A model generated the notes under the pieces. It was not told the origin of the DNA. It saw only the letters and a program-made list of their open reading frames with translations, and ran no database searches. From contig CAZKTO010000002.1 of the NCBI GenBank assembly GCA_964555685.1, forward strand, positions 1-64,000: a DNA stretch of 64,000 nt, written 5' to 3'. Shown here piece after piece: positions 53,797 to 62,254 of the stretch. The DNA comes from CAZKTO01 sp964555685 (GTDB lineage Bacteria; Chloroflexota; Dehalococcoidia; SHYB01). The stretch's first letter is position 1, and the number at the start of each line of letters is the position of its first letter. The translations under genes were made by a program, and so were the position numbers.

Positions 53797-55290
53797 ATGG
53801 CCAAGATGAACGTCATCCTGATCATCATCGACACGCTGCGGAGAGACCACATCGGCGCCTATGGCAACCCGTGGATCAAGACGCCCAACGTGGACCAGCT
53901 GGCCGCCGAAAGCGCGCTCTTCACCAGAGCGGCCAATGAGTCGTTGCCGACCTTGCCGCACCGGCGATCGATTCTCACCGGAATGCGCACCTTCCCCTAT
54001 CGGAAGAGCTACTACTCGGAGGGCAGGCTCCTCGATACCCGGAGGCTCAACCTGGGTCAAGGCGCCGCGCCTCGGCCGCAGCTCAAGGAGGGAGGGTGGT
54101 TCATGGGGGTGATCGGGCTCCCGGTGGCGGGCTGGGAGCCGATCCCGTCGGACCAGATTACCCTGGCCGAGCTCCTTCAGCTCTATGGCTTCGACACCTG
54201 CTTCATCACCGATACGGGACCGTACATGACCTGGCCCATGAACTTCCATCGTGGGTTCCGCCACTGGGACTTTGTCCGGGGCCACGAGGCGGACCCGTTC
54301 GGGTCCCCGAGCCTCGGCAAACGAGTGCTGGATGTCGAGCGGTACGTGCCTCCTGGAATGAGGGGCGGCTGGGAGCAGGCGCAGCTGGAGCGCAATGCGA
54401 GCAACTTCTACAAGTGGAAGACGGAGGAGGACTACTGGGCGGCCCAGGTCTTCACCCGGGCGAGCCAATGGCTGGAGGACAACCGCTTCTCTGACAAGCC
54501 CTTCTTCATGCTCGTCGACTGTTTCGATCCCCACGAGCCCTTCCTGGCGCCACGGAAATACGCGGACCTGTACGACAGCCCGGACTACGATGGGCGAGAG
54601 CCCATCGTGCCCAAGTACGGGCCCACCGACTATCTGACTGAGAGAGAGCTCCGGCGCATGCGGACGCTCTACGCGGCGGACGTGACGTTTGTGGACAAGT
54701 GGCTCGGCCTGCTCATGGACAAGGTGAAGTCGCTAGGCCTGCTGAAGGACACGCTCATCTGCCTGACCTCGGACCACGGTTTCCTGCTGGGCGAGCACGG
54801 GGTGACGGGCAAGATGCCCTGGGCTACGTGGCGGGAAGTGCACGATGTGCCCTTCTTGGTCCGGCACCCCCAGGGCCTGGGCGCTGGGCAACGACATGAC
54901 GCCTTCGTCCAAGGTCAGGACATGTTCGCTACGATCATCAGCTTCCTGGGGATCCCGCCTCCCTACCCGTTGGATGGTCAGGACCTTTTGCCCATCGTCA
55001 GGGGCGAGAGGCACAAGGTGCGCGACTACCTGACGTGCGGTCACACGGCCTACGTGCGGGCAGTGGACGACGAGTACGCGTTGATCGCGCTGCGGACGGG
55101 GGACGAGCCGCGGCTGCATGACCTGAAGAACGACCCGGAGGAGAAGGTGAACCTGGCAAAGGAGAGGCCGCAGACCGTCAAGCGCATGTTCGACTACGTC
55201 ATGGAGGACGCGGGGCGGCAGCCGATCCTGCCCAACTGGGAGAGTAGTGTGGCCTTCCACACGGCGCTCTCCTTCCGCGACTATCTGTGA
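53797..55290 (+). CDS. Sulfatase-fold (alkaline phosphatase superfamily) hydrolase with Thr at the formylglycine position
   Basis: A 497-residue enzyme in the sulfatase/phosphodiesterase superfamily. The N-terminal IIIDTLRRDHIGAYG includes metal ligand Asp12; the C-terminal TSDHGFLLGEHG gives Asp326/His327; GKMPWATWREVHDVPFLVRHP is the conserved end of the core. The motif that normally reads C/S-x-P-x-R reads TLPHR with Thr52 in the nucleophile place. It therefore cannot form formylglycine and may be a Thr-nucleophile phosphodiesterase-like enzyme rather than a sulfatase. The start ATG at 53797 follows GGAGGGG. Confidence 0.88.
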   Translation: MAKMNVILIIIDTLRRDHIGAYGNPWIKTPNVDQLAAESALFTRAANESLPTLPHRRSILTGMRTFPYRKSYYSEGRLLDTRRLNLGQGAAPRPQLKEGGWFMGVIGLPVAGWEPIPSDQITLAELLQLYGFDTCFITDTGPYMTWPMNFHRGFRHWDFVRGHEADPFGSPSLGKRVLDVERYVPPGMRGGWEQAQLERNASNFYKWKTEEDYWAAQVFTRASQWLEDNRFSDKPFFMLVDCFDPHEPFLAPRKYADLYDSPDYDGREPIVPKYGPTDYLTERELRRMRTLYAADVTFVDKWLGLLMDKVKSLGLLKDTLICLTSDHGFLLGEHGVTGKMPWATWREVHDVPFLVRHPQGLGAGQRHDAFVQGQDMFATIISFLGIPPPYPLDGQDLLPIVRGERHKVRDYLTCGHTAYVRAVDDEYALIALRTGDEPRLHDLKNDPEEKVNLAKERPQTVKRMFDYVMEDAGRQPILPNWESSVAFHTALSFRDYL

Positions 55291-55479
55291 CGGCGCGTGG
55301 TGTCAGGGCTCTGGCCCAGACCTTCGCTCCCCTCGCCCTGCCGGCCTCGTCCAGGAAATGCTTTGTCACATGGCAACATTCTTGTTGAACGGGGCACGTG
55401 GCCCTCGTCCGTCCGCGGCGCTCTCGCCCGGCCCTGCCTGAGCGGATAGCGGCGCCGCGGGGCGGCTTCTGGAAAGCCG

Positions 55480-56754
55480 CTAGCCGCTGACAGGGGCCGC
55501 CATGGGCCGCAGTTGCCCCGGCGGCGTGGCGGCCAGGCTGACGGGCGCGTTCATCTCCACCGGGTCGCGGAGGCCCAGCGCCTTGGCGTGGTCCTTGATG
55601 GCCGGGATGACCTCTTTGCCAAGGAGCTCGATGCACCGCTTGGAGTCCTTGTGGTCGACCAGGCCGTCGTTGGCCCAGAGGCAGAGGATGCCCAGGCGGT
55701 TGTTCTCCATGACGATCTTGAGCTGCTTGATCACGTCGTCCGGCGTGCCGAAGACCATCGTCCGCTCGAGCTTGCGCTGGTTCATGTTCGGGGGCTTGTG
55801 GGCCGGCCGGCGCCCCGCGGCGATCTCGATCAGGGACTTGCGGTTGGAGGGCGAGCCGTAGCCGGTAGGCGTGCCCCAGATGGGGTGGGAGAGGCCGGTG
55901 AACTCGCCCGACATCCACATGAACTGCTGGGCGTTGCGCTCGGCCTTCTCGTGGGTGTCCTGGACGTGGCACTGGAGGAGCTGGCCGAAGTTCTCCGGCC
56001 CCGACTCGTAGCCGACCCGGTTGGCCGCCTCCTTGTAGAGCTTCTTGATCTTTTCCGTGAGATCGAAGTTGGTGTTGAGCCCGATGTACGGGTACCGATG
56101 CTCGGCGGCCCAGACGACGGTCTCGGGGCTGGCCACGCCCGGAATGTAGATCCGGGGGTGCGGCTTCTGGAGCGGGCGCGTCCAGGGGTTCACCACGCGG
56201 AACTGGTAGTGCTTCCCCTCCCAGCGGAACGGGCCCGGCGTCGTCCAGGTCTTGATCACCAGGTCGTGGGCCTCCTCGAACCGCTCGCGGTTGTAGACGG
56301 GGTTGGTGTTGGCCTGGATGTTCTCGACGCCGCCGCCGCGCACGAAGCCCGAGATCAGGCGTCCGCGGGAGATCATGTCGATGATGGAGAGCTCCTCGGA
56401 GAGGTGCACCGGGTTATCGAGGACGGGGAGAGGGTTGCCGTGGAGCACGATCTGCACGCGCTTGGTGGTGGCCGCGAGGATGGCGGCGAAGATGTTGATC
56501 CTGGGCGACATGCAGAACGGCGCCGTGTGGTGCTCGTTGAGCATGATGCCGTCGAAGCCCACCTCGTCGCAAAGCACGAACTCGGCCAGGCGCTCGTTGT
56601 AGAGGCGGCTCCCCTCGACCGGATCGAAGAACCGGTTGGGGAAGAGGAGGGCCGTGACGCCGATCTTCCTGCCCGGGCCGATGGGCACCGAGTCCTTGAC
56701 CTCATGCTCCGGGTAGACGGACATGGGCTGCTCGGTGAAGTAGATTACCTGCAT
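55480..56754 (-). CDS. LLM-class flavin-dependent oxidoreductase
   Basis: A 424-residue luciferase-like enzyme, longest of the window. It has an N-terminal extension MQVIYFTEQPMSVYPEHEV, then FDGIMLNEHHTAPFC (E-H-H flavin motif), RVQIVLHGNPLPVLDNP, DMISRGRLISGFVRGGG, WTRPLQKPHPRIYIPG and a C-terminal FGTPDDVIKQLKIVMENNR. The NEHH-type head is that of class LLM enzymes also seen at 235-1365. ATG at 56754. It follows an alpha/beta hydrolase in the same direction after a ~54-nt gap, so the two may act in sequence. Substrate unknown. Confidence 0.9.
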   Translation of the reverse strand: MQVIYFTEQPMSVYPEHEVKDSVPIGPGRKIGVTALLFPNRFFDPVEGSRLYNERLAEFVLCDEVGFDGIMLNEHHTAPFCMSPRINIFAAILAATTKRVQIVLHGNPLPVLDNPVHLSEELSIIDMISRGRLISGFVRGGGVENIQANTNPVYNRERFEEAHDLVIKTWTTPGPFRWEGKHYQFRVVNPWTRPLQKPHPRIYIPGVASPETVVWAAEHRYPYIGLNTNFDLTEKIKKLYKEAANRVGYESGPENFGQLLQCHVQDTHEKAERNAQQFMWMSGEFTGLSHPIWGTPTGYGSPSNRKSLIEIAAGRRPAHKPPNMNQRKLERTMVFGTPDDVIKQLKIVMENNRLGILCLWANDGLVDHKDSKRCIELLGKEVIPAIKDHAKALGLRDPVEMNAPVSLAATPPGQLRPMAAPVSG

Positions 56755-56808
56755 CGCGCCGCTCTCCTTACCGGATCGGAGTAACCATACCGCATTTCGC
56801 CCCCCAGG

Positions 56809-57606
56809 TCACCTGGCCCGGGCGAACTCCGTGACCAGCCGCGCCAGGCGGTGCGGCTGCTCCAGGTCCACGGCGTGCCCGCACCCCTCGATGACCTCCA
56901 GCCGCGCGCTCTTCAGCGCCTGGACGTAGAGCTCTCCGCACTCCAGGGGCACGATGCGGTCCTCGCGGCCCCACACCACGAGGGCGGGCGTCCCGACGCC
57001 CGGCAGGAGGAGCGGCAGCGTCTGGTTGAACATGTTGGGCTTCCAGGCGATGCGGCAGGTCATCTCCCGCTGCGTCTCCCACAGGTCCAGCCGCTCGTAT
57101 GGCGGCTCGGCTCCGTAGGCCGCCTCGAAGTTCCGCGGGTCGTGGAAGCCCGTTCGGGCGTAGGTCTCGCTATTGACCAGGAACTGATCGAAGATCTCGC
57201 CCTTCTTCGGCTGGAGGCCCATGGGGGCGACCAGGACCATCCGACGGAACAGGCGCTCGCACATGGTCGCCATCTCGGCGGCCAGCCACCCGCCGAAGCC
57301 CAGGCCCACCACGGTGAAGGAGTCCAGTCCCAGGGCCTTGAAGAGCTGAAGCTCGATGACGGCGAGGTCGCGGATATGCAAGGGCCAGGACCAGCTCTTG
57401 GCCTCCGTCTGGTGGTAGCCCGGGTGGATGGGGTGGTAGACGGTGAAGCGCTCCGCCATCTCGTCCAGGAACGGCTGGCGCTCCGGGAAGCCGGTGTCCC
57501 GGTGCAGGACGACCAGCGGGTCCCCCTTGCCGCCCTTGAGGACGCGGACGCCGCCGCCCAGGACCTGGACCGTCTGCTCAGACCACGTCTGCAACGCCTG
57601 TGTCAC
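56809..57606 (-). CDS. Alpha/beta hydrolase-fold protein lacking the nucleophile Ser
   Basis: A 265-residue alpha/beta hydrolase-fold protein beginning MTQALQTWSEQTVQVLGGG. The nucleophile elbow is VVGLGFGGWLAAE, where the usual G-x-S-x-G Ser is Gly103; the acid Asp (WGREDRIVPLE) and His (EGCGHAVDLEQP) are present. The oxyanion HG is also altered (LHRDTGFP). It is probably a non-hydrolytic homologue or uses another nucleophile. GTG at 57606 with GGAGGG just upstream. It is the first gene of the pair with the downstream LLM oxidoreductase. Confidence 0.88.
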   Translation of the reverse strand: MTQALQTWSEQTVQVLGGGVRVLKGGKGDPLVVLHRDTGFPERQPFLDEMAERFTVYHPIHPGYHQTEAKSWSWPLHIRDLAVIELQLFKALGLDSFTVVGLGFGGWLAAEMATMCERLFRRMVLVAPMGLQPKKGEIFDQFLVNSETYARTGFHDPRNFEAAYGAEPPYERLDLWETQREMTCRIAWKPNMFNQTLPLLLPGVGTPALVVWGREDRIVPLECGELYVQALKSARLEVIEGCGHAVDLEQPHRLARLVTEFARAR

Positions 57607-57940
57607 GAAACCCTCCGTGCCCCCGTTGGCAAGTCAGGCCAGCCTGCCATGCTCCCGCCGGGGCGGGCCGCCGTAGATTGTAGCACGAGCGGAAGGGCGT
57701 CCCGAGAGCCCCGCTCCACGGAGACGCCTCCCGGCGGCTTCGCGAGTGCATGTGACGGGACTGGCGACCGGCTCGCGTATCGTACGAATGGATTCGTCGA
57801 GCCGTCAATCTCCGGCGCAATCGCGCGGCCCGCCTGCGGCGGGTTGGTTAGCACCCCCTGGACACTCGCACACCGTTCCGGTACCTTGTAGCCGCCAGCG
57901 CCCTGGGAACGGTCTGCGAGCGGCGCCGGCGGAGGCAGCC
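57607..57940. other. Divergent intergenic region (hydrolase / amidohydrolase)
   Basis: 334 bp of GC-rich DNA. A minus-strand -10-like TACAAT is at 57682-57677. On the plus side, a small CCCGC-ctgcg-GCGGG palindrome lies near 57831. The region has GGAGGCAGCC before the amidohydrolase ATG. No other gene or clear -35 is seen. Confidence 0.6.
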
Positions 57941-59050
57941 ATGGCCACTCCTCTCGCCATCTCATCCGACTCCCATGTGGTGGAGCCGCCCGGCCTCTGG
58001 GTGGACCGCATCGAACCGGCCTTCCGGGACCGCGCGCCGCGGGTGGTCCGCCGCGACGGCGCCGACTACTGGCAGTGCCAGGGCGCGACGCTCGCATCCG
58101 TGGGCATGATGCTGAGCGCCGGCGTCGAGCCCTCGCGCATCCGGCCCCACATCCGCTACGAGGAGGGCCACGCCGGCGGATGGGACCCCCACCGCCGCAT
58201 CCAGGACATGGCCGCCGATGGCGTCGTGGCCGACGTCCTCTATCCCAGCATCGCTCTCCGCATCTTCGAGATGCAGGACATCCCGCTCCTCAACGCCTGC
58301 CTCGCCGCCTACAACACCTGGATCGCCGAGTTCTGCCAGGCCTACCCCAGGCACATGAAGGGCATCGCCGTCGTCTCCCTCGACGACGTGGCGCGGGCCG
58401 CGGCGGAGCTCCAGCGGACCCGCAAGCTGGGCCTCGCCGGCGTCATGATCTGCGTCGACCCAGGCAGCGAGACCTCCTACGGCGACCCCTCCTACGACCA
58501 GTTCTGGGCCACGGCGCAGGAGCTGGAGATGCCGGTGACGCTCCACGTGGGCTCGCAGCGCAAGGCCAGCCGGACCATCGGCGACGCCATCATCGGCCAC
58601 CTGTACATCCAGAAAGCGCTGGCCGACCTGGTCTGCTCGGGCATCTTCCAGCGCCTGCCGCGGCTCAAGGTCATCTCCGCCGAGGCCGATGTCACCTGGG
58701 CCGCCCACCTCATCGAGAAGCTGGACAAGAGCTTCACGTTCCTTCGAACGCGATTCCCCATCGCCACCGACCGCCCCCCCAGCCAGATCTTCCGCGATCA
58801 CGTCTGGCTGACCTTCATCCGCGACCTCGCCCTGGTGCACGTCCGGCATCTGGTCGGCGTCGACCGGATCATGTGGTCGTCCGACTACCCGCACCACGAC
58901 AGCACGTGGCCCCGCTCGCAGGAGGTCATCGCCCAGCACTTCGACGGCATCCCCGAGAGCGAGCGCCGCCGCATGGTCTGGGAGAACGTCGCCGAGCTCT
59001 ACGGGTTCGAGCGGGGGCTGCAACCGGTGGCCGCGCAGGCCGTGTCGTAG
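57941..59050 (+). CDS. Amidohydrolase family protein (ACMSD-like), tandem copy 1
   Basis: A 369-residue TIM-barrel enzyme. It opens ISSDSHVVEPPGLWVDRIEP, with D-x-H instead of HxH at the first metal site, then AFRDRAPRVVRRDG and RIQDMAADGVVADVLYPSIAL. His in VTLHVGSQRK and the metal Asp motif WSSDYPHHDSTWPRSQEV complete the site. It is a tandem paralogue of the next gene (59082), sharing this C-terminal block almost exactly. ATG at 57941 follows GGAGGCAGCC. A decarboxylase or hydrolase of aromatic/cyclic acids is possible by family; the reaction is unknown. Confidence 0.9.
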   Translation: MATPLAISSDSHVVEPPGLWVDRIEPAFRDRAPRVVRRDGADYWQCQGATLASVGMMLSAGVEPSRIRPHIRYEEGHAGGWDPHRRIQDMAADGVVADVLYPSIALRIFEMQDIPLLNACLAAYNTWIAEFCQAYPRHMKGIAVVSLDDVARAAAELQRTRKLGLAGVMICVDPGSETSYGDPSYDQFWATAQELEMPVTLHVGSQRKASRTIGDAIIGHLYIQKALADLVCSGIFQRLPRLKVISAEADVTWAAHLIEKLDKSFTFLRTRFPIATDRPPSQIFRDHVWLTFIRDLALVHVRHLVGVDRIMWSSDYPHHDSTWPRSQEVIAQHFDGIPESERRRMVWENVAELYGFERGLQPVAAQAVS

Positions 59051-59081
59051 GAGGCGTCGTAGGAGTGGAGGAGGAGGAGCC

Positions 59082-60167
59082 ATGAGCCGCTTCAACGTCA
59101 TCTCGGCGGACTCGCACGTGGTGGAGCCGCCCGATCTCTGGGTCAGCCACATCGAGCCGTCCTACCGCTCGCGGGCGCCCCACGTGGTGCGCGGACCCAC
59201 GACGGACACCTACGTCTGCGAGGGGACGACGATCGTGCCGGTGGGCCTGCTCGCCGGCGCCGGCCGCACCGACGACCAGGTGCGTAAGGAGGGGCGCTAC
59301 GACACCGATATCCTGCCCGGCGGCTACGACCCCGAGGCTCGCCTGGCGGACATGGCCCTGGACGGCGTGGACGCCGAGGTCCTCTACCCCACGGTGGCGC
59401 TGCGCATGTTCGCGCTCAAGGATACCGGCTTCCAGAAGGCGTGCTTCCAGGCCTACGACACCTGGATCGCCGGCTTCTGCCGGGCCCACCCCGATCGCTA
59501 CAAGGGGATCGCCCTTATCGCCACCGACGACATCGAGGGCGCCGTCTCGGAGCTCCATAGGACGCGGAGGCTGGGGCTCGCCGGGGCCATGATCGCGCTC
59601 TGGCCCAACGAGGACAGCCCCTACCATCACCCGCGCTACGATCCCATGTGGGCCGCCGCCCAGGAGCTGGGGATGCCCGTGAGCCTCCACATCGCCACCG
59701 AGCGCAACCCCAAGGACAAGACCCTCGCCGAGCTCACCACCACGCCCGTCTGGGTCCAGCGGGCCATCGCCGGGCTCATCTTCAACGGCCTCTTCGACCG
59801 CTTCCCGCGCCTCAAGGTCGTCTCGGCCGAGAACGACATCGGCTGGGCGGGCAACTTCATCGACCGGATGGACTTCTTCGCCACGCGCAGCCGCCGCCTG
59901 CACACCCACGATCTCCTGTGCAAGGGCCTGCCCCGGGACTACTTCCGGGAGAACGTCCGGCTGACGTTCATGAAGGACCTGCCGGGGATCGCGGCCCGCC
60001 GCTGCATCGGCGTGGAGACGATCATGTGGTCGTCCGACTACCCGCACCACTCGGCCACGTGGCCCCACTCGCAAGAGGTCCTGGCCGAGCACTTCGAGGG
60101 CGTGCCGGAGGCGGAGCGGCGCCGGATCGTCTGCGAGAACGCCGCGGGTCTCTACGGGTTCGCGTAG
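59082..60167 (+). CDS. Amidohydrolase family protein (ACMSD-like), tandem copy 2
   Basis: A 361-residue tandem paralogue of the preceding gene. ISADSHVVEPPDLWVSHIEP, MALDGVDAEVLYPTVALRMF and WSSDYPHHSATWPHSQEV align with the first copy; differences cluster in the active-site loops (for example VSLHIATERNPKD versus VTLHVGSQRK), suggesting divergent substrates. It starts 31 nt after the first copy with GGAGGAGGAGCC before the ATG. Probably co-transcribed. The copies may form a heteromer or process related compounds. Confidence 0.9.
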   Translation: MSRFNVISADSHVVEPPDLWVSHIEPSYRSRAPHVVRGPTTDTYVCEGTTIVPVGLLAGAGRTDDQVRKEGRYDTDILPGGYDPEARLADMALDGVDAEVLYPTVALRMFALKDTGFQKACFQAYDTWIAGFCRAHPDRYKGIALIATDDIEGAVSELHRTRRLGLAGAMIALWPNEDSPYHHPRYDPMWAAAQELGMPVSLHIATERNPKDKTLAELTTTPVWVQRAIAGLIFNGLFDRFPRLKVVSAENDIGWAGNFIDRMDFFATRSRRLHTHDLLCKGLPRDYFRENVRLTFMKDLPGIAARRCIGVETIMWSSDYPHHSATWPHSQEVLAEHFEGVPEAERRRIVCENAAGLYGFA

Positions 60168-60269
60168 GCTTGGCCTCACCCCGGCCTTCGCCAGCGGCGG
60201 GTCCGCCCCATCTCCCACCGGGAGAGGGGGCTGGGGGAGAGTCCTCGTGGCGCCTCGGCCCGAACGGGC

Positions 60270-61460
60270 CTACGTCCGCCGCCCGCCCTTGGCCGCTCGC
60301 GCCGGCGCCCTGACGCCGTAGGCCTCGAGCGCGTTCTCGCCCAGTATCTTGCGCCGTGCCGGCTCGGGGACGCCCTCCAGGCTGCGCATCAGTTCAGCGG
60401 TCTGGGACGGCGCAGTCACGTCGAAGTGCGGGAAGTCCGTAGCCCAGATGATGCGGTCGTCGCCCACGAGGCTGGGCAGGAACTGGTACGCCGAGTCGTC
60501 GGGGTCGCACGAGATCCAGCACTGGCGCTTGAAGTACCCGCTGGGCAGCAGCGACTTGCCGTCGCGCTCCGACGGCATCATCTCCCACCAGTGGTCCATC
60601 TGGTCCAGCCAGTGCGGCAGCCAGCCGCCGCCCGACTCCAAGACCAGGACCTTGAGGCGCGGGAAGCGTTCGAGCACGCCCGTGCCCACCAGTAAATTGA
60701 CGCCGAAGTAGTTGTCGAACAGGAAGTGCATCACCTTCATGCCGGGGTACAACGGCATGTTCCACTTCTTGGCGAAGGGCAGGTAGGCCTGGCCTGTGCC
60801 CCAGACCTCCCACGTGCCGCCGGGGTGCAGGCCCACGGGCACGGCCAGGTCCTGCGCCTCGGCCCACACCACGTCGAACTCCCGCGAGTGCAGCATGTAG
60901 TCGTTGTACGCGTTCGGGCGCACCATCACGCCGCGGAACCCCAGCTTTTCGACGGCGCGACGCAGCTCCTTGGCCGCCGCCGGAGGGTCCTGCCATGGCA
61001 CGAGCGCCACCCCGAACATCCTGTCAGGGGCGTGGCCGCAGTAGCCGGCCAGCCAGTCGTTGTAGATCTCGCAGGCCAGGCGGGCGTGCTCCCGGTCTCG
61101 GATGCCGTTGAGGTAGAGGGCCAGCGAGGGGTACATGAACGCGATATCGATCCCCTCGCGGTCGAGCTCCTTGATGCGCAGGCCCGGGTCGAAGCCGGCG
61201 GGGTCGCCGTCGGTGTAGCGAATGCCGCGCCAGTGACGGCGCCGCTGCTCCTCGGTGAAGCGCGCCGCGCCGATGTTGCCCGCGCCGGGGGCCGTCATGA
61301 CCACGTTGTCTCGCTCGACGATGAGCGCGTCCCCGTCCCGCTGCTTCGAGTACTCCGTGCGCAGCGCCACGTCCTTGTACTTGGCGGGCAGGTTCTTCGT
61401 CCATAAGTCCGGCGGCTCCAGGATGTGTCCGTCGGCGTCCACGATCAGGGACCTCTCCAT
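60270..61460 (-). CDS. Amidohydrolase family protein (ACMSD-like)
   Basis: A 396-residue relative of the preceding pair but on the opposite strand and more divergent. N-terminal VDADGHILEPPDLWTKNLP gives Asp-x-His; ELDREGIDIAFMYPSLALYL is the LYPS-type strand; VGLHPGGTWEVWGTG contributes His; and ATDFPHFDVTAP contains the metal Asp. The ATG at 61460 follows GGAGG by nine bases; a GTG at 61463 is an alternative. It converges with the tandem pair. A hydrolase or decarboxylase is expected. Confidence 0.88.
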   Translation of the reverse strand: MERSLIVDADGHILEPPDLWTKNLPAKYKDVALRTEYSKQRDGDALIVERDNVVMTAPGAGNIGAARFTEEQRRRHWRGIRYTDGDPAGFDPGLRIKELDREGIDIAFMYPSLALYLNGIRDREHARLACEIYNDWLAGYCGHAPDRMFGVALVPWQDPPAAAKELRRAVEKLGFRGVMVRPNAYNDYMLHSREFDVVWAEAQDLAVPVGLHPGGTWEVWGTGQAYLPFAKKWNMPLYPGMKVMHFLFDNYFGVNLLVGTGVLERFPRLKVLVLESGGGWLPHWLDQMDHWWEMMPSERDGKSLLPSGYFKRQCWISCDPDDSAYQFLPSLVGDDRIIWATDFPHFDVTAPSQTAELMRSLEGVPEPARRKILGENALEAYGVRAPARAAKGGRRT

Positions 61461-61528
61461 CACTGCTGCCCTCCTTCGGCGCGTCGTCAGGCCGCTGGCC
61501 GTTCAGCTCCCGGATCGACGGGAACCCG

Positions 61529-62053
61529 CTAGTCTACCACGGGCCCGCTCTCTGCCTCGGCGGCCAGCCCGTCCAGCGCCGCGCCGCTGAGGCGGTACCC
61601 GGTCCACTCATCCGTCGCCGCCGCCCCAACCTTGTGCCACAGAGCGATGGCAGGCCGGTTCCAGTCGAGGGTGGACCACTCGAGACGGGCACAGCCACGC
61701 TCCTTCGCGAGCCTGGCCAGATAGACCATCATGTACCTGCCAATGCCGTGCCGACGCAGCTTCTCCGCCACGATCAAGTCCTCAATGTATAGCCCTGGCT
61801 TGCCACGGAACGTCGAGAAGCTGGTGACGACCAGCGCGTAGGCTACCGGGCGTCCACGATAGAACGCCAGGAACGCCTCCGCCACCGGACGCTCGCCGAA
61901 GAGCCCCCGCCGCAGGTCGGCCTCCGTCGCCACCACCTCGTGCGCGAGCCGCTCGTAGGCCGCCAGCTCCTTGACGAACGCGAGGATCTGGGGCACGTCC
62001 TCCGCCCTCGCCGGCCGGATGACCAGGTCCGTAAGCTCGATGCGCCGCCTCAT
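61529..62053 (-). CDS. GNAT-family N-acetyltransferase
   Basis: A 174-residue GNAT acetyltransferase. The acetyl-CoA pyrophosphate loop is RRHGIGRYMM following YIEDLIVAEK. Start region LVIRPARAEDVPQILAFVKEL is the typical beta1-alpha1. RLEWSTLDWNRPAIALWHKVGA is the standard substrate-side motif. It resembles diamine/spermidine-type acetyltransferases in layout, but the acceptor is unknown. ATG at 62053. It is divergent from the MaoC-like gene. Confidence 0.9.
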   Translation of the reverse strand: MRRRIELTDLVIRPARAEDVPQILAFVKELAAYERLAHEVVATEADLRRGLFGERPVAEAFLAFYRGRPVAYALVVTSFSTFRGKPGLYIEDLIVAEKLRRHGIGRYMMVYLARLAKERGCARLEWSTLDWNRPAIALWHKVGAAATDEWTGYRLSGAALDGLAAEAESGPVVD

Positions 62054-62142
62054 GCTCCCGTCTCGCCTCCGGTGCGAGGGCCCCTATCGGCTCGCCGGAA
62101 CCTCGTGAGGTGCCCATCGCCACGTCCTGCCGCTGTGCGGAC

Positions 62143-62148
62143 TATAAT
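62143..62148 (+). promoter_or_regulatory. Possible -10 box (TATAAT) upstream of the MaoC-like gene
   Basis: A perfect TATAAT is 106 nt before the ATG at 62255. No good -35 element is seen at the proper distance, so activation by a regulator or chance occurrence is possible. Confidence 0.4.
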
Positions 62149-62254
62149 GCCTGCGGCCCGCGCCGCCAAGCGAGTGCTCGTCTGGGACGAGCACGAATCC
62201 TGAGTGACCGAATGTGCCATGAGGGAACGAAGGACCTACCTCAGAGGAGTCCCC

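Noticed and set aside
53797..55290. Calling the enzyme an arylsulfatase
   Set aside because: The formylglycine-forming Cys/Ser is replaced by Thr, so a sulfatase name is not supported.
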